Below, piece after piece: positions 1 through 12,321 of a stretch of DNA of 64,000 nt. Made by a program: the position numbers and the translations under genes. The stretch comes from Lojkania enalia. Taxonomy: Eukaryota > Ascomycota > Dothideomycetes > Pleosporales. The DNA is taken from positions 144,982 through 208,981 of the forward strand of contig ML986657.1 in NCBI GenBank assembly GCA_010094045.1, given 5' to 3'. The notes under the pieces are model-generated. The model worked only from the letters and a program-made list of their open reading frames with translations. It was not told the DNA's origin and did not search any database. Position 1 is the stretch's first letter, and the number at the start of each line of letters is the position of its first letter.

Positions 1-28
1 GGAGAATGTTCAAGGTTTCAGCCATTTT

Positions 29-1045
29 CTACTTTGACCCGGGTTGTCCGTAGTGCCGCCTCTCCCCGAACCGTTCCTCGTTCAATCTTAGTGTATGGCC
101 GAGAAAATACAGGAATAAGCCTAGGAACGAGAATATGGCGAGCACGGCGAGGAGTAATGGCAGAGCGGTCAGTGACATGGCGAACCCGAGACATAGCTTC
201 TGGAACCAGTTTTGCGTCCTCAGGCTGTCTACACCGAGCCCGACTTGTAGTGCGGATAGCAGTACTGTGCCATAAGCGAACGCAATGATGATCCACTGGA
301 AGTTGTTCCTGAAAAAAGGCGCATAGTGCGTGTAGCTCCGCACATAGCCCGTAATGAATCCGCCCAGGTCCAGCGCGAGCGCGCATCTCAGACGCACGAT
401 CTGGTTGAGGCGGCGGATGCGAAGCTCGCCGAAGTCGTAGCGGGGGCTCACCGCGGTTGGGGCATTTGGGTCAATGGTATGGGAAAGCGTATATACAAAT
501 GTGCTCCATTCTTGCCAGGAGATATCCGGTACAAGGCGGTGGTCTCGCGCGACGTCTAGATCGCTTTTATGCCGGATCAGCCAGATATACGAAAGCAGGA
601 TGCCACGGGCGGCTTCGTAGAGCTGGGTATCCGGGCAAAGGTGCTGAGTCCAGATGGCGCGGTCCAGGAGGTAGGTTGGTAGAGGTTTTATAAAGATGTG
701 GTCATCCACCCAAAGTAGGTGTAGGTCGGCTTGCTCGGTCACTGTGATTTGACGGCCCCACATCTTTTGGCGGTGCAGAGGTCGGGCTGCTTGCGGGATA
801 CCGGTCCACCAGAGATGGGCGTGAAGCTGGTTGAGGCGGTCGACGGATAGATCGGCCCGCAGGCTTTCCTGAGATATGCTCCGTGATATGGAGAGGTTAT
901 TTTGAGCGTCAATGTAGGCGATGGGGAATGGATGTTTGGGGGCTCTATTGTTGGGTTTTCCGGAGGGAGTGGTGTCGATGAACCAGGAGTGATGGTCGAA
1001 GGATGGAGGGAATGGTGAAGAGCGCTGTTCTGGCGTCGATTCCAT
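29..1045 (-). CDS. Fungal membrane protein, DUF6601-like
   Basis: Single-exon gene of 338 residues starting at the ATG at 1045; the frame is open to 1063 but only a TTG lies upstream. The N-terminal two thirds is soluble and contains a Trp-rich stretch (LWWTGIP) and a conserved-looking block around DISWQEWSTF. The last 90 or so residues hold hydrophobic segments (QWIIIAFAYG and a long one around LPLLLAVLAIFSFLGLF), followed by a short charged tail. This layout resembles the fungal DUF6601 family, which is known only as membrane proteins of unknown function; that assignment is from memory. The gene is divergent from the NACHT gene, sharing a roughly 0.5 kb spacer. No catalytic motif is visible, so no function is assigned. 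Confidence 0.75.
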   Translation of the reverse strand: MESTPEQRSSPFPPSFDHHSWFIDTTPSGKPNNRAPKHPFPIAYIDAQNNLSISRSISQESLRADLSVDRLNQLHAHLWWTGIPQAARPLHRQKMWGRQITVTEQADLHLLWVDDHIFIKPLPTYLLDRAIWTQHLCPDTQLYEAARGILLSYIWLIRHKSDLDVARDHRLVPDISWQEWSTFVYTLSHTIDPNAPTAVSPRYDFGELRIRRLNQIVRLRCALALDLGGFITGYVRSYTHYAPFFRNNFQWIIIAFAYGTVLLSALQVGLGVDSLRTQNWFQKLCLGFAMSLTALPLLLAVLAIFSFLGLFLYFLGHTLRLNEERFGERRHYGQPGSK

Positions 1046-1571
1046 GGTATCGCATCGGGTCAAGTATAGCGTTACAGAAGCACTTCCATAAATTTTGTAC
1101 GGGGTAACTATTTAACCCCGTAGTAGAAAGCGGCCCGTAGGTCAGAGCCCACCCGTAGGACTTGTGTTGAGATCAAATTCAAGTAAAATCTGACGTTGTG
1201 AGCTTACAAGTATAACGAGGCTGAAAATGCCAAGGGCGGTTTGCTCTAAGCTTCGATGTTTACACCACCCAAGCACAGAGTCTCTCCTTCATGCCGTTCC
1301 CAAATGATTTGTGTTCAAAAGTACTAAGAGAGAAATTAATCGACCGCACGAAATGTGTTTTCCGAAATTTATTGTGAAGTGTTCATCCCGTCTGGCTGAG
1401 GTTGGGCTGGATCGTCAGACCTGAGGATCGGCGGACCTGCTCGACGGCTGATTGGCACAACCCATCGGAAAACTTCGAAGCCGTATTCGCTTACCATATC
1501 AGCATACTCGCCCGTCCTTGTAACTCCACCAAGCTGCCGGGCTTGCTGTTGTGAATCTTGGTTACAACAGG
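1046..1571. other. Divergent intergenic spacer
   Basis: This 526-base gap separates two divergently transcribed genes and must hold both promoters. I see no clear TATA box, repeat or RNA gene in it. The part from 1369 is open on the minus strand but the translation resembles nothing known. Confidence 0.5.
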
Positions 1572-4500
1572 ATGCGCAATACGACAGATGAGCCTTCAAA
1601 TACCCTGGGACCGCCACTCCTCCTTGCACATAACCCGAAGAGAGAAGCAGAACCTATACTGGGCCAGCTAGAGTTGTCTACGAGGCTGAAGATCTTTCCC
1701 GTGACCTATCGGCTACGGAGGATTCCTTATGGCGTGACGAAAGAGAAGTTAGCGCGAGCTATTGCGAGGTCAGACATCTTGGAACGAGACGGCGACGTCA
1801 AAATATCTTCGCTCGCCGAGGATCCATGTTGGGCTGGATACCAGATAGCAACTGGAGAGATCGGCTTCAAGCCCTCCTTCATCCAGGGCGGGCCTGCGAC
1901 TCAGTCGAGAGACGAATGGTTGCTAAAAACTGACGTTGCACTGCACGAGATTATCGTCGATAAGCACTTCCGGGGACTGACTCCTTTGCAGTCGACGAGA
2001 GCTTCAGAATGTAGTGTTGAGTACGTAGATTCAAATTTCGGTTCCGATTAGGGCTGATATTGGTAGTATTATTGCTCTCTCGGGGCTTGCTTCGCATGCC
2101 TTTGGATCCTTCAAGCAGAAAGGAGGATCCTACATGTGGCTGCGAGATGAACTCCCATCCTTCGTACCGCATGCACGAGTGCTAATTTACGGGTATGACA
2201 CGCACCTGGAGAATAGTCAGTCATTTGCAACTCTGGAAGATCTAGGTAGCCGCTTCGCTCAAGCAATCTGTACAGCGCGGAACTACTCTCGAAAGGAATC
2301 ATCCTCTAGTCCCGAGCGGCCACTGCTCCTCCTGGGTCATAGCCTTGGTGGCATCGTCGTCAAGTCCGCCGTCGTCCAAATGAACAGAGCCAAGGACTTC
2401 GATCCATCGTACCAAGCAAACCTAAAATCCATCTATGGAATATTGTGTTTTGGGACGCCAGCCACGGGTATGAATATCAAGCATTGGATACCAATGGTCA
2501 ATGACAATCCAAACCGCGGCCTAATAGAGCAATTGAACAGGGACAACGATTCGCTGCGAAACCTCAACCGAAATTTTCCGGTAGCCTTTTCCCTTCATGA
2601 TTCAAAAGTCTTCTCCTACTATGAAACAGAACTATCCCCTACAGCACAACAGGCGGAAGACGGCAAGTGGGCTCTGAACGGGCCGTTGGAGAGGCTCGTG
2701 GATCCTACTGCAGCAATTAATGGCCGGCCCTGGGAAGCCGATTTTCCATTCGTACTCCCCATTCGGCGAAACCATTCCGAACTCGTCAAGTTTCCGCCTC
2801 GCGACGAAGATCTAGAGACGGTGCTAGTTCAGATTGGAAGGCTGTTTGCAGAAGCAATAGGCGCGGTGCGGCAGAGATTCGACCATACAAGTCCGTTCAG
2901 TATACCCCCCAAAAGCAGCTAAAGATAGCGATTTAACACGAAGAATAGGAGAAATCTACGAGTTTTCCCAAGTGGAGCAAGGTGAGTATATTTCTCACGG
3001 CAGGCGCCGAACCATTAACCAACCAATCCAGACTGCGGCCGATCACTGAGCTTCGACGAGATAAATAACCGCTACATCGAGCTACGGCCCTCACCGGGGA
3101 CGTGCTCCTGGGTATCCAAGCATCATCAATATCATGAGTGGCTCCGTGAATTCCAAAGCGTCCTCTTAATAACCGGAAAGCCGGGTTCCGGAAAATCTAA
3201 TGCGATGAAGTATCTCGTCGAGCATATTAGAAACGAGGCACGGTATAGGTCCATTGTGCTCAAGTACTTTTTCCACGGGGGCGGGACATCAACGCTTCAG
3301 AAATCGGTCGAGGGCATGCTGCAAACGTTCTTGTACCAGCTTTTGCAGGAGGCAACGCAGCATTCCGGGCCCTTAATAACCTATTTCACGGATAACGGCA
3401 AAGATGGAGAGAACTCGAGGTGGCATGTTGCAGAACTACGCGACCTACTAGAAACCATCGTCTCGAGGGTTCGTCAAGATCTAGATGTCTTCATTTTCAT
3501 CGACGCGCTGGACGAAAGCGAGAGTGCAGATACTGATCGCGTCTTCCTAGACCTATGTCGAAGCCTGTTTCTGGCGTCTCCGAATGTATACGGGAAGCTG
3601 CATGTGTGCATATCGCACCGCGAATATCCCGTCCTGAGTACACTGCACAGGGACAGTATTAGGAAGATCTACGCCGACAGGAACAACGGCGATGACTTGA
3701 GACGATATGTCGAAGCACAACTTAATGACATGGAGATCCTGTCACCTCGCGACTTCGTACTGAAGGATATGATTTTATCGAGGGCGCGTGGCATCTTCCT
3801 CTGGGTTCGGCTCACGCTCGAAACGATTGAGCGGCTTGATCTCGCCGGCGACGGAGACATCAGCACACTGAAAGAAGCCATCCGGGAAACTCCAAAGGAT
3901 CTCAATGATTTGTATTCCGTCCTTATACCCGGAACCTTGAGGGGCCATGAGAAGAACCTGGCGCGGAAACTGTTCCAGTGGGTGTGCTTTTCCTGCTGGC
4001 CGTTGACACTGGATGATATCCGCGAGGCCATGGCACTGGATCCAGAAATGGAGGAATCATCCATATCAGCGTATCAAGGAACGTCTTCGTACATCTTCGA
4101 CCATGATCAGCTAGTGCGCAAGATACGGAGCCTCTCTCACGGCCTCTTGGAAGTCGTAGACAACACGAGGACTAATAGATACAACTATGCGCTCGAGACG
4201 TACATGCCAACAGTGCAATTAATTCATCAATCTGTCAAGGACTTTTTACTTCACTCTGGCCTCGCCCTGCTGGAGACGCGCGGAAGCCGGAGCGAGAACA
4301 TTGTCGGCTGGGCCCATTTTGAGCTATCTAGAAGCTCCATCCGGTATTTAACGACCTCAGAAATCCTCGGTGAGCCATCTACCAATATCTGGAAACTAAT
4401 TCGCCAGTATCCGTTCATCGACACAGCGATTGATTGGGAGTATCACGTTACACTAGTCGAGAAGGCCAGAATCCCACAAGGCGACCTCGTGAAGCTGCTT

Positions 4501-5472
4501 ACCTGGCCCATCTTCCCTGCCTTCAAGCGCTTTGTTGGGAGTACAGTGCCGGGCCTCGCTCCTACATCCCCTGTGCACTTATTTGCGGACCGGGGCTGGC
4601 TATCTCCACTACAAGCCTTCTACCGCGACGTTTGCGCCCAAGGAAACAGCTCGGTGCACAATATCTTCGACGCCGCGGACGACCAAGGAATCACCCCCTT
4701 ATACCTCGCAGCGTCCAGTAAGCGGCACAAAGTCGTAGAATGGCTTCTGCAAATCCTCCCGCACGCAAACATCACCGGCAGAATCCTGTCACTAGCTGCT
4801 GCCGATGCATCAACCGATCTCCTGGGCCTTCTCCTAAATGCTATAAAAGTCCGATTACCGTTAGTGGAGGCCCTCACAGATGAAGATATCAGTGGGATAA
4901 TCGGTTCCATGCGCCACCGTGCAGCCGGCATCCGCTGGCTAAACCAGCAATTGGGATGCGCAGACTGGATCACACACCACGTTCTCCTCTCGGCTGCAAC
5001 TCGCGACAAAGCTGCCCCAGAAGCCCTCCGCCAACTCATCAAGCTGAAAAATCCAGAAGTTAAAATCACGCAGGACCTCGTTCGCGCGGTGCTGAGCCGT
5101 GGTCATTCGGATATGCTGCGCTCGGTCGTTGTTGCAGGAACCTACGATCTCGGCTTGACTGACGAGACTCTTAACATATTTCTTCGGAAAGTAAAAGGAT
5201 GGGAGACCCTGTCCGTCGCTGTGCGCCAGCAGAACCATTCATCGCAGAGCCCGAACGAGATCGTGCACCGCGAGACGCTGCTCGACAAGTACGATGAAGA
5301 TAAAGTGATACGATTGCACGCCTTGCGTGACGAGTTCATGCGGCTACTTTTCCCTGATAATGACGTCTCGCATGTCACGAGCGAGATAAGGAATGCGGCC
5401 TTCTTCCCTCGCCGTCCGACATCGCTGGAGGATCCGGCTTCGAAGAGGAAAAAGAGGATTAGATGGAAGTAA
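1572..5472 (+). CDS. NLR-like receptor: serine esterase-NACHT-ankyrin
   Basis: Four-exon model: 1572-2020, 2067-2890, 2949-2981, 3032-5472, giving 1248 residues in frame throughout. Residues 1-149 match the segment that often precedes the esterase in fungal NLRs. An alpha/beta-hydrolase (SesB/DUF676-like) follows, with VDIIALSGLASHAFGSF at the first splice joint, MWLRDELP, YGYDT and the nucleophile motif GHSLGG (Ser about 242). The linker DCGRSLSFDEINNR leads into the NACHT ATPase: Walker A GKPGSGKS (about 484-491) and Walker B-like FIFIDALDES (about 586). A winged-helix-like region follows. The C-terminus has about one recognisable ankyrin repeat (GITPLYLAASS, about 984) and no WD or TPR array. 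Such proteins act in non-self recognition and heterokaryon incompatibility. The 2891-2948 intron has a weak GTCCGT donor; a one-base slip in the C6 run at 2905-2910 would equally restore the frame. Confidence 0.85.
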
Positions 5473-6875
5473 GATAAGGAGCCATGGTACTCCAGAACGT
5501 AGATCCTAATCCATGTAATCTCCCCATTTATGAATAAGGCGACAGTGATGCGTAGTACAGTGCATAAGGCAGTTGATAAGCATCCCGCACACCCAACCAT
5601 CTGTGCCGAATTCCAAGTTAGCTCTCTGTTCCCCTTAATACCCTCTATTGATCACAATCTAGGTAATTTATTTAATCCTCAACGCCCGTCACAGTCAAAC
5701 ACTACCCTCTAAAATCACGCCCATGTCTTCAATATTCCCTCACCCACCTCCCTCCCTAATCCTATCCCTTCAACCTTCCTTCCTCTAAGATAGTATCAAA
5801 GAGATGCGAAGAAATTTAATGATTGCTGTAAGAGGCCAGCAGAACCCCTTATATATAGAGATATCCGCATATGAGGCTATACCATATAGGGAGAGCATAC
5901 GACACTTCCCCTCTACCTCTGGTCCTCAATCCCGAAATCTGCACCGATACCACTACCTCCATACCTACCCGCATAACATACCATCAATCCCGATTCCAAA
6001 TACCCATAATATATTAGAGTAATAAATATAGTTACCTGGTCAAATCATTATACGAAACCAATTCGATTCGAATTCATCGTTCCAATACTAGGCATAAATC
6101 AAAAGACATGCCCACCCTACAACCCTCCATCCCTTTTTTACCTACCCAAACCGACTTCGCAACACCCAGTTCATATAGTCGATGCGAGACAACTAGTCTA
6201 TTAAATCCCCCAAGTTCTCTATCCCATCGAATTTGAGTCATCCCAATATACCACCCCACTCTTTGAGCCTAATGTATTCTGCTTAATTCCCTTTGGAACT
6301 TCAATGTCTTACCCATTTTTCCCCGGCTCGATCGCTATTCACAATCTCACACGGCCCACACTATGCAGACCATAGTTGTATTACTTAAAACCCACATATA
6401 CTTCACACTAGGCATAATAAAAATCGAGACAAAGTATTGAAGGTGTTGAACGTCCTTCAATTCATTACTACTCAACATATCCTCTCCGATCAGACAGCCA
6501 TCATCCCTCCCTAAACATCATCATGATGACCATGCAAAAAAGTCCCAAACCTGTTGAAGTCTCGTCCCAATCCCAGTCCCAATTCCAATTCCAAAACGCC
6601 ACTATGCATGCCAGAAAACCTCCGCATACACCCATCATATTGTTTCTTTTGACGAAAAAAAAAAAAAAAATATTTATTTGAACGCCCATGTTGAAGTCGC
6701 TCATAAGCCACCCCCACCCAGACCCAAATCATGCAGGTTGAACTTTTTTGGTATCATAACACATAAACACACATTACATATGCAGCTGTTGAGGTTACTG
6801 CTTTACATCTATTCCCACATACGCCACGAAGCGTAATAAACGGGCAGGAAAGCCCTGAATAAGTTTCTCAGAAAT
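5473..6875. other. Intergenic, no gene seen
   Basis: About 1.4 kb between the convergent 3' ends of the NACHT gene and MET6. It is AT-rich and pyrimidine-rich on the plus strand, with an A15 run at 6656-6670. The open frames here are short, low-complexity and unconvincing. Confidence 0.5.
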
Positions 6876-9327
6876 TTACGTCTTTTGCAGGCGGAAATAC
6901 TTAGCCGCGTTGACCATGTTAGTGAGCGACGCGATGGTCTCGGGCCAACCGCGAGTCTTGAGCCCGCAGTCGGGGTTGATCCACAGCTGTTCCGAGGTCA
7001 AGTTCTCCAACATCTCCGTGATGCGCTCCCTGATTTCAGCCTCGGGAGGAACACGGGGGGCATGAATGTCATAGACACCAGGGCCGATGTGACGTGGGTA
7101 CTTCTGGTCCTTGAAGACGCTGAGTAGCTTAGCGTCGCTCTTGCTGTTCTCGATGGAGAGGACATCAGCGTCAAGAGCGGCAATGGCATGGAAGAAATCC
7201 TGGAACTCGGAGTAGCAGAAGTGAGAGTGGATCTGAGTGCCATCCTGAACGCCAGCAGTTGCAAGCTTGAATGCATCGACTGCCCACTGGAGGTATTTTT
7301 CACGTTCTTCACCTTTGCGAAGCGGAAGACCCTCTCGCAAAGCAGGCTCATCAACCTGAATAACCCAGATGCCGTTGGTTTCGAGATCGAGGACTTCGTC
7401 GCGAAGGGCAAGGGCAAGCTGTTGCGCTTGCACAGATTGGTGAACATCATCACGAGGGAAGGACCACCGGAGGCAGGTGATGGGTCCCGTGAGCATTCCC
7501 TTGACTGGCCTGAATTTACCATTTCGTTTCTTTTCTGTGTTTTGGTCAACCTTTTCTCCGTTGGCATAGTCTAAGGCATATTTCGACTCCTTCACAGTCA
7601 TAGGCGCTGGACGAGAGATGTCTCCAACGATGATAGGAGGGCGCACGCAACGGGATCCATAAGATTGCACCCAGCCATTGGTGGTGAAGACATAGCCATC
7701 AAGCTGCTCGCCGAAGTATTGGACCATGTCGTTTCGCTCTGGTTCGCCGTGGACTAAGACGTCGAGGTCAAGGTTCACTTGTTTATTAATAACATCCTCG
7801 ATCTGTCCATTAATGAAATCCTCGTATTGCTGGGCGGTAATATCGCCTTTGGTGAATAGACCACGTTGTTTGCGGATTTCCCCTGTCTGTGGGAAGGAAC
7901 CTATCGTGGTGGTAGGGAACTTGGGAAGGTTGAGTTTCTCCTTTTGTTGTGCGTATCGGACGTGGAATTGGCTCTTCCGATCGTGATCCTCTGGTTTGAC
8001 ACTAGCTTGGCGGTCCTTGACTGCCTTGTTATTGGTGCGTTTGGAAGAGGCACGAGCTTGCACGGATTTGGCGTTAGCCTCGAGAGCTTCCTGGACAGAG
8101 TTGGGACCGTCGGTGACGGCTTTTGCGATGATAACAACTTCTGTTGCTTTCTGAACCGCGAAAGAGAACCAGTCTTTTACTTCCACAGGTAGCTTCTTCT
8201 CGCTTTCTAAGGAATGCGGGGTGTGGAGAAGGGAGCTCGAAGTAGCAACAATGACACGGTCCTTGCCAAGTTTTTGGATGGCAGCCTCCACCTTCTCAAT
8301 GGCCTGCTGGAAGTTTGTCTTCCAAATGTTTCGGCCATCAACGACACCGGCGGAGAGAACTTGGCTGGAGCCGAGGCGCCCGATAACAAGGTTAAGCTGC
8401 TCAGGATTCCTCACAAGATCGATGTGAATGCCATACACGTTCTGCAGAGCAGGAAAGACATCGAGGTTATGGACGATATCACCGAAGTACGTGGCAACCA
8501 TAAGCTGTGGGAGCTTGTCACCAACAAGCTTCTCATACGCGGGCTTGAAGGCAGCCTTAATCTTAGGAGCAAGGTCATAGACGAGGACCGGCTCATCAAT
8601 CTGAACAGTCTCCGCGCCAGCAGCCTTAAGCTTCTCGAGTAGCTCGATGTATACTGGAAGAAGCTTGCTGAGGAGAGAGATGGGATCGACAGATTGGTCA
8701 CGATCAGCCTTGCCCAGGGCGAGGAAGGAAACAGGGCCGATCAGGACAGGACGGGTGATAATGCCGGCCTCCTTAGCCTCGAGGAATTCGACGACGGGCT
8801 TGGGGTTGTCGGCGAGCTTGAATGTCTGGTCGTCTTGGAAAGTCGGCTTGACGTAGTGGTAGTTGGAGTCGAACCACTTGACCATTTCCTGCAGCAATGT
8901 TTAGTAATACCGCCGTGACACCGCCAAGCTTCGGCGACTTACCAGAGCCGGGACGTCGACACCATCCCGCTGACGGCTGCGGCCCATGGCGAAGTAGATA
9001 TCAATGGGATCCACCGGAAGCTCGGAATATCGCTTTGGAATGACCTTCGGGCAGTTAGCGATCCTGCTGGGGACGATGTAGTTAGAAGTTGCTTACATTG
9101 AACAGCTCGATGTGGTCAAGGAGGTGGTCGTAGAAGGAGAAGTCATTGCTGGGAATGACGTCGACGCCAGCGTCCTTTTGGATCTTCCAGTGCTCCAACC
9201 GGAGTCGCTTGCCCTCCTTGAGCAAGTCATCCCGGGAAAGCTTGTCACTCCAGTATGCTTCCGTGGCCTTCTTCAGCTCACGTTTGGCGCCCATGCGGGG
9301 GAACCCGAGGACTGAGGACTGAACCAT
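6876..9327 (-). CDS. MET6: Cobalamin-independent methionine synthase
   Basis: 5-methyltetrahydropteroyltriglutamate-homocysteine S-methyltransferase, the last step of methionine synthesis, cytosolic and Zn-dependent. Exons on the minus strand: 9327-9097, 9044-8943, 8888-6876, giving 781 residues, close to the family's 765-780. Junctions read HIELFN/VIPKRY and DVPAL/EMVKWF. The N-terminal half (VLGFPRMGAKRELKKA, WFDSNYHY) and the catalytic C-terminal half (TTIGSFPQT, HGEPERNDMVQYFGE, QVDEPALREG) are both present. The Zn-ligand region is visible as IHSHFCYSEF and WINPDCGLKTRGW. The upstream region is strongly pyrimidine-rich on the coding strand, as usual for highly expressed fungal genes. Nothing looks broken. 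Confidence 0.97.
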
Positions 9328-9332
9328 AGTGG

Positions 9333-9530
9333 CAGTCGGCGAAGGAGAAAAAAAATTAAGAGATCGGTATTAGATGTCTGAGGCGAATTGAGGGGGAAAA
9401 AAGGTAAACCGGAGTGGAATTGGGACGAAAATGGGAGGGGAGAGGATGAGAGGGGGAAGAGAGGAGGGATGGGAGAGGATGACAGGAGGATGAGAGGGAG
9501 GAGGGGCACGACATAGGACAATATTAGTAA
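9333..9530 (-). promoter_or_regulatory. CT-rich promoter/5' leader of MET6
   Basis: Directly upstream of the MET6 ATG the plus strand is a long A/G tract, so the coding strand is a near-continuous C/T tract of about 180 bases. Pyrimidine tracts near the transcription start are typical of strongly expressed fungal housekeeping genes. The exact start site cannot be placed by eye. Confidence 0.45.
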
Positions 9531-10380
9531 GGGGACGCGGCGGTGTGCTTCACAGTTTTCTGTTGGTGCTGCATGTAGGATGACTCGCTAATCCGCTTTT
9601 GGCTCACCGCCTTTGACTACCACCCTGTCCGGGCTCACTTCACGAACACGGGACAGCTGCACCGGCGCTGGCATCAATATCGAATGTCCCCGTCGCCGGG
9701 TTTTCGACGTCGGCCTTGCATCAATGGACCTGGTTGTCCGTTCGTGGTAGGCGCTCCCTGGTACTACTCTACTGAGCTTCCCCATGCGACGCAGGCCAGA
9801 ATCTTCGTATCTAGTGTCGTCTGTGAACCGCAGATCGTGTCGGTCTCCGACGTCGGAGTCGGAGCTTCCATCTAGGCCCCTCGTCCGTTCTACTATCTCT
9901 CCGAAGTACATGCAGACTTCGAGCGGTCGTTAGATAAGAGCAGAAAAGTTTCGCGCTAAGGAGACCGTAGCAATTGGCCCTCACTGAGAGACATGTTCAT
10001 TGACATCTGGCCCGGCGTGCTGTCATGAATCTTCCTGCCGCTGCCTTAGCGACACATTCCGGTGCAGGGGTCAATGAGCGGCTGCGGGAAGCATCCTAAC
10101 CGCTGTTCAAACTCATTTCTAACAATTCCGTTGCGAGTCTTCGCTCAAAGTCGACATTTCTGCTATTCACAATGCGTTCGCATCAATCTGATCTTCAAGG
10201 TCCCTCTCTAGCGGCGATCTGCCGGCAGAACTAGGGCCGAAGAGATCTACCTGGCCCGGCTGCTAATTACCCCGCTATCTTGTGTAGATATTATATCGAC
10301 GATCGAAACAGGCCTCTTCTATACCTGTGAGTCAGAATCAACCCATCAACCTCACCCCATTCTCCGCAGTTTTCCTCACC
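9531..10380. other. Intergenic, divergent promoter region
   Basis: About 850 bases between the MET6 leader and the SDR start. The plus-strand sequence just before the SDR ATG (10321-10380) is C/T-rich. An open minus-strand frame at 9588-9911 (107 residues) has no recognisable features. No RNA gene or repeat was recognised. Confidence 0.45.
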
Positions 10381-11337
10381 ATGTCCAGACCAGGCACAGC
10401 TCGATCCTTCTCCACGAATCTGACCGGCGGATCCGGCTTTCGCGTGCTCGAAGGAAGGGTTGGCATCGTTACGGGTGCATCGAGAGGTAATATTACTCAT
10501 CCGAGTACCGAAAAATGAGAAGCTCATCATCCCTCAGGCATCGGAGCAGCGATCGCCCGAAACCTCGCCAGCAAAGGCTGCAGCCTCGTTCTCAACTACT
10601 CGTCCGACTCCTCCGCCAAGATCGCCGAAGACCTCGCCTCGGAACTAGAAGCAGAGCATGGCGTCAAGGCGGTGCCGGTGCAAGCAAACATGGGCTCAGA
10701 GAATGGACCGAAGCACATTGTTGAAATAGCAAAGAACCATTTCCAGCACCCCAAGACGCAGAAGTTCCAGATTGACATCATTATAAACAACGCGGGCGTG
10801 GCAGGTAACCAGGCGATTCAGAACATCGAGGTAGGGGAATTTGCGCGGCAATACAATGTTAACGTGCGGGGACCCCTGCTTCTTGTACAGGCAGCCATGC
10901 CCTATCTCCCTCATGACCGCTCAGGCCGCATCGTCAACGTCTCATCAGTAAGCTCGACACTGGGATACCACACCCAGTCCGTCTACGGCGGAACGAAGGC
11001 CGCCCTCGAAAGCATGACGCGGACATGGTCCCGTGAGCTCGCCGAACGCGCTACCGTCAATGCCATCAATCCGGGGCCAGTAGCGACGGACATGTACTCG
11101 AACACTGACGACGACTTCGTGGCGAGGAATAAGCCTTTCATCGAGAACACGCCATTGTCAGCGCCCCGCAAAGGAATCGATTCAGAAGAGATATACGAGG
11201 CTGCGACGAAAGCGGGAGGGAGGCCTGCGTATAGCGAGGAGATTGCGGGGGCGGTGGCGATGCTCTGCACGCCGGAAGCTGGGTGGACGACAGGCAGCGT
11301 GATATGCGCCAATGGGGGCATGAAGTTTAGTTTCTAG
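10381..11337 (+). CDS. Short-chain dehydrogenase/reductase (SDR)
   Basis: NAD(P)-dependent oxidoreductase of the classical SDR type, 301 residues. Exons 10381-10486 and 10538-11337 join through a 51-nt intron that splits a glycine of the cofactor motif, giving TGASRGIGAAIA. Other motifs are IINNAG and the active-site set VSSVSS with YGGTK (Tyr-x3-Lys), then NAINPGPVATDM after the catalytic Lys and a C-terminal TTGSVICANGG. The N-terminal extension of about 25 residues (MSRPGTARSFSTN) is Ser/Arg-rich and could be a weak mitochondrial presequence, but I would not insist on that. The overall pattern resembles 3-oxoacyl-ACP-reductase-like fungal SDRs; the substrate cannot be read from sequence. 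It stands alone without a biosynthetic neighbour. Confidence 0.92.
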
Positions 11338-12321
11338 AGGGGGATGGTATTAGGCTTTAAAAAATTGTATGCAATGAGCGGCGTGGGGTTTGAAATCCGA
11401 GTTCGATCAAAGTGTTGATATCAGTAGCAGCGGGGTGGTTCAGTTTTGTACCTCGGTACAAGCTGCTCGCTAGGATACGCTGAAGGAAAGCTACATGCAT
11501 CGAAATACCTCTTCACACAAAGGTAATATACAGAATATATCAACGCGATTAAACAATAAGGTTTACAAATGCTAAGTATACAGTGTTTGAAGGTTGCCGC
11601 GGTTGTTAGATCATTCCCACATCTCATAGGTAGAAGCGCAAAGCTTTACAGCATGGACGACACGTGATATTCCAAGCTTCCTGCCCAATTGGACACAGGC
11701 TAGGCTTGGCGCACGAGTCGGTGCGGCTACAACCACTTTCCAAACCCCTCTTCTTCCGCCATCCTAGAAACTCTTGTCGTTGAAACGCCACCTTCACGCC
11801 CCTCAGCAAGGCGGACGGCATGATGCGATGCGCAATCTTGATTTGCCCGGCGGTTTATCTCGCAGACATGTCTAGAACCAAGGCGTGGGCCGGTTGCTCC
11901 GCGCAACGGCTTGTTTACTGTCTAGCTAGCCCAAGTTGCAGCAGCCGCCGCGTTCCATGCCGCACATACGGACTGCCGTCTCACGCTGTGATTGGGCTGC
12001 GGTGCTGAGCTTCGGCTTGCGAAAGGCTGCGCGTGGAAAGTCTGATGCTGCATTGCGCCATCGGTGGCTGGGTCTCTGTTTATTGACCCGCTTGGTATCC
12101 CGCCTTGCTTCTCATGCGTGCATCCGTGCGCGAACGAGAGATCTGAGATACAGTAACCTCCAACCCATCTTCCTTTCCTTCCGTCTTGTTTCTCAGATTT
12201 AGTCACTGTCCTCTCTCTGTATCACGCTGCCTCGACACCCCGCAGCAGCGCGTTCCATGGAGGGTTCGGAACTGCATTCGGGCTGAAGGTCCTCGCATGT
12301 CATCCATCGCTGACTCTCATA
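11338..12321. other. Intergenic, no gene seen
   Basis: About 1 kb between the SDR and the kelch gene. The 150 bases before the kelch ATG are C/T-rich, consistent with a promoter and leader. Short overlapping open frames on both strands show no family features. No tRNA was recognised. Confidence 0.45.

Noticed and set aside
9588..9911. 107-residue minus-strand open frame between MET6 and the SDR gene
   Set aside because: No signal, domain or conserved-looking motif, Arg-rich composition typical of a non-coding frame, and it lies in the expected promoter interval.
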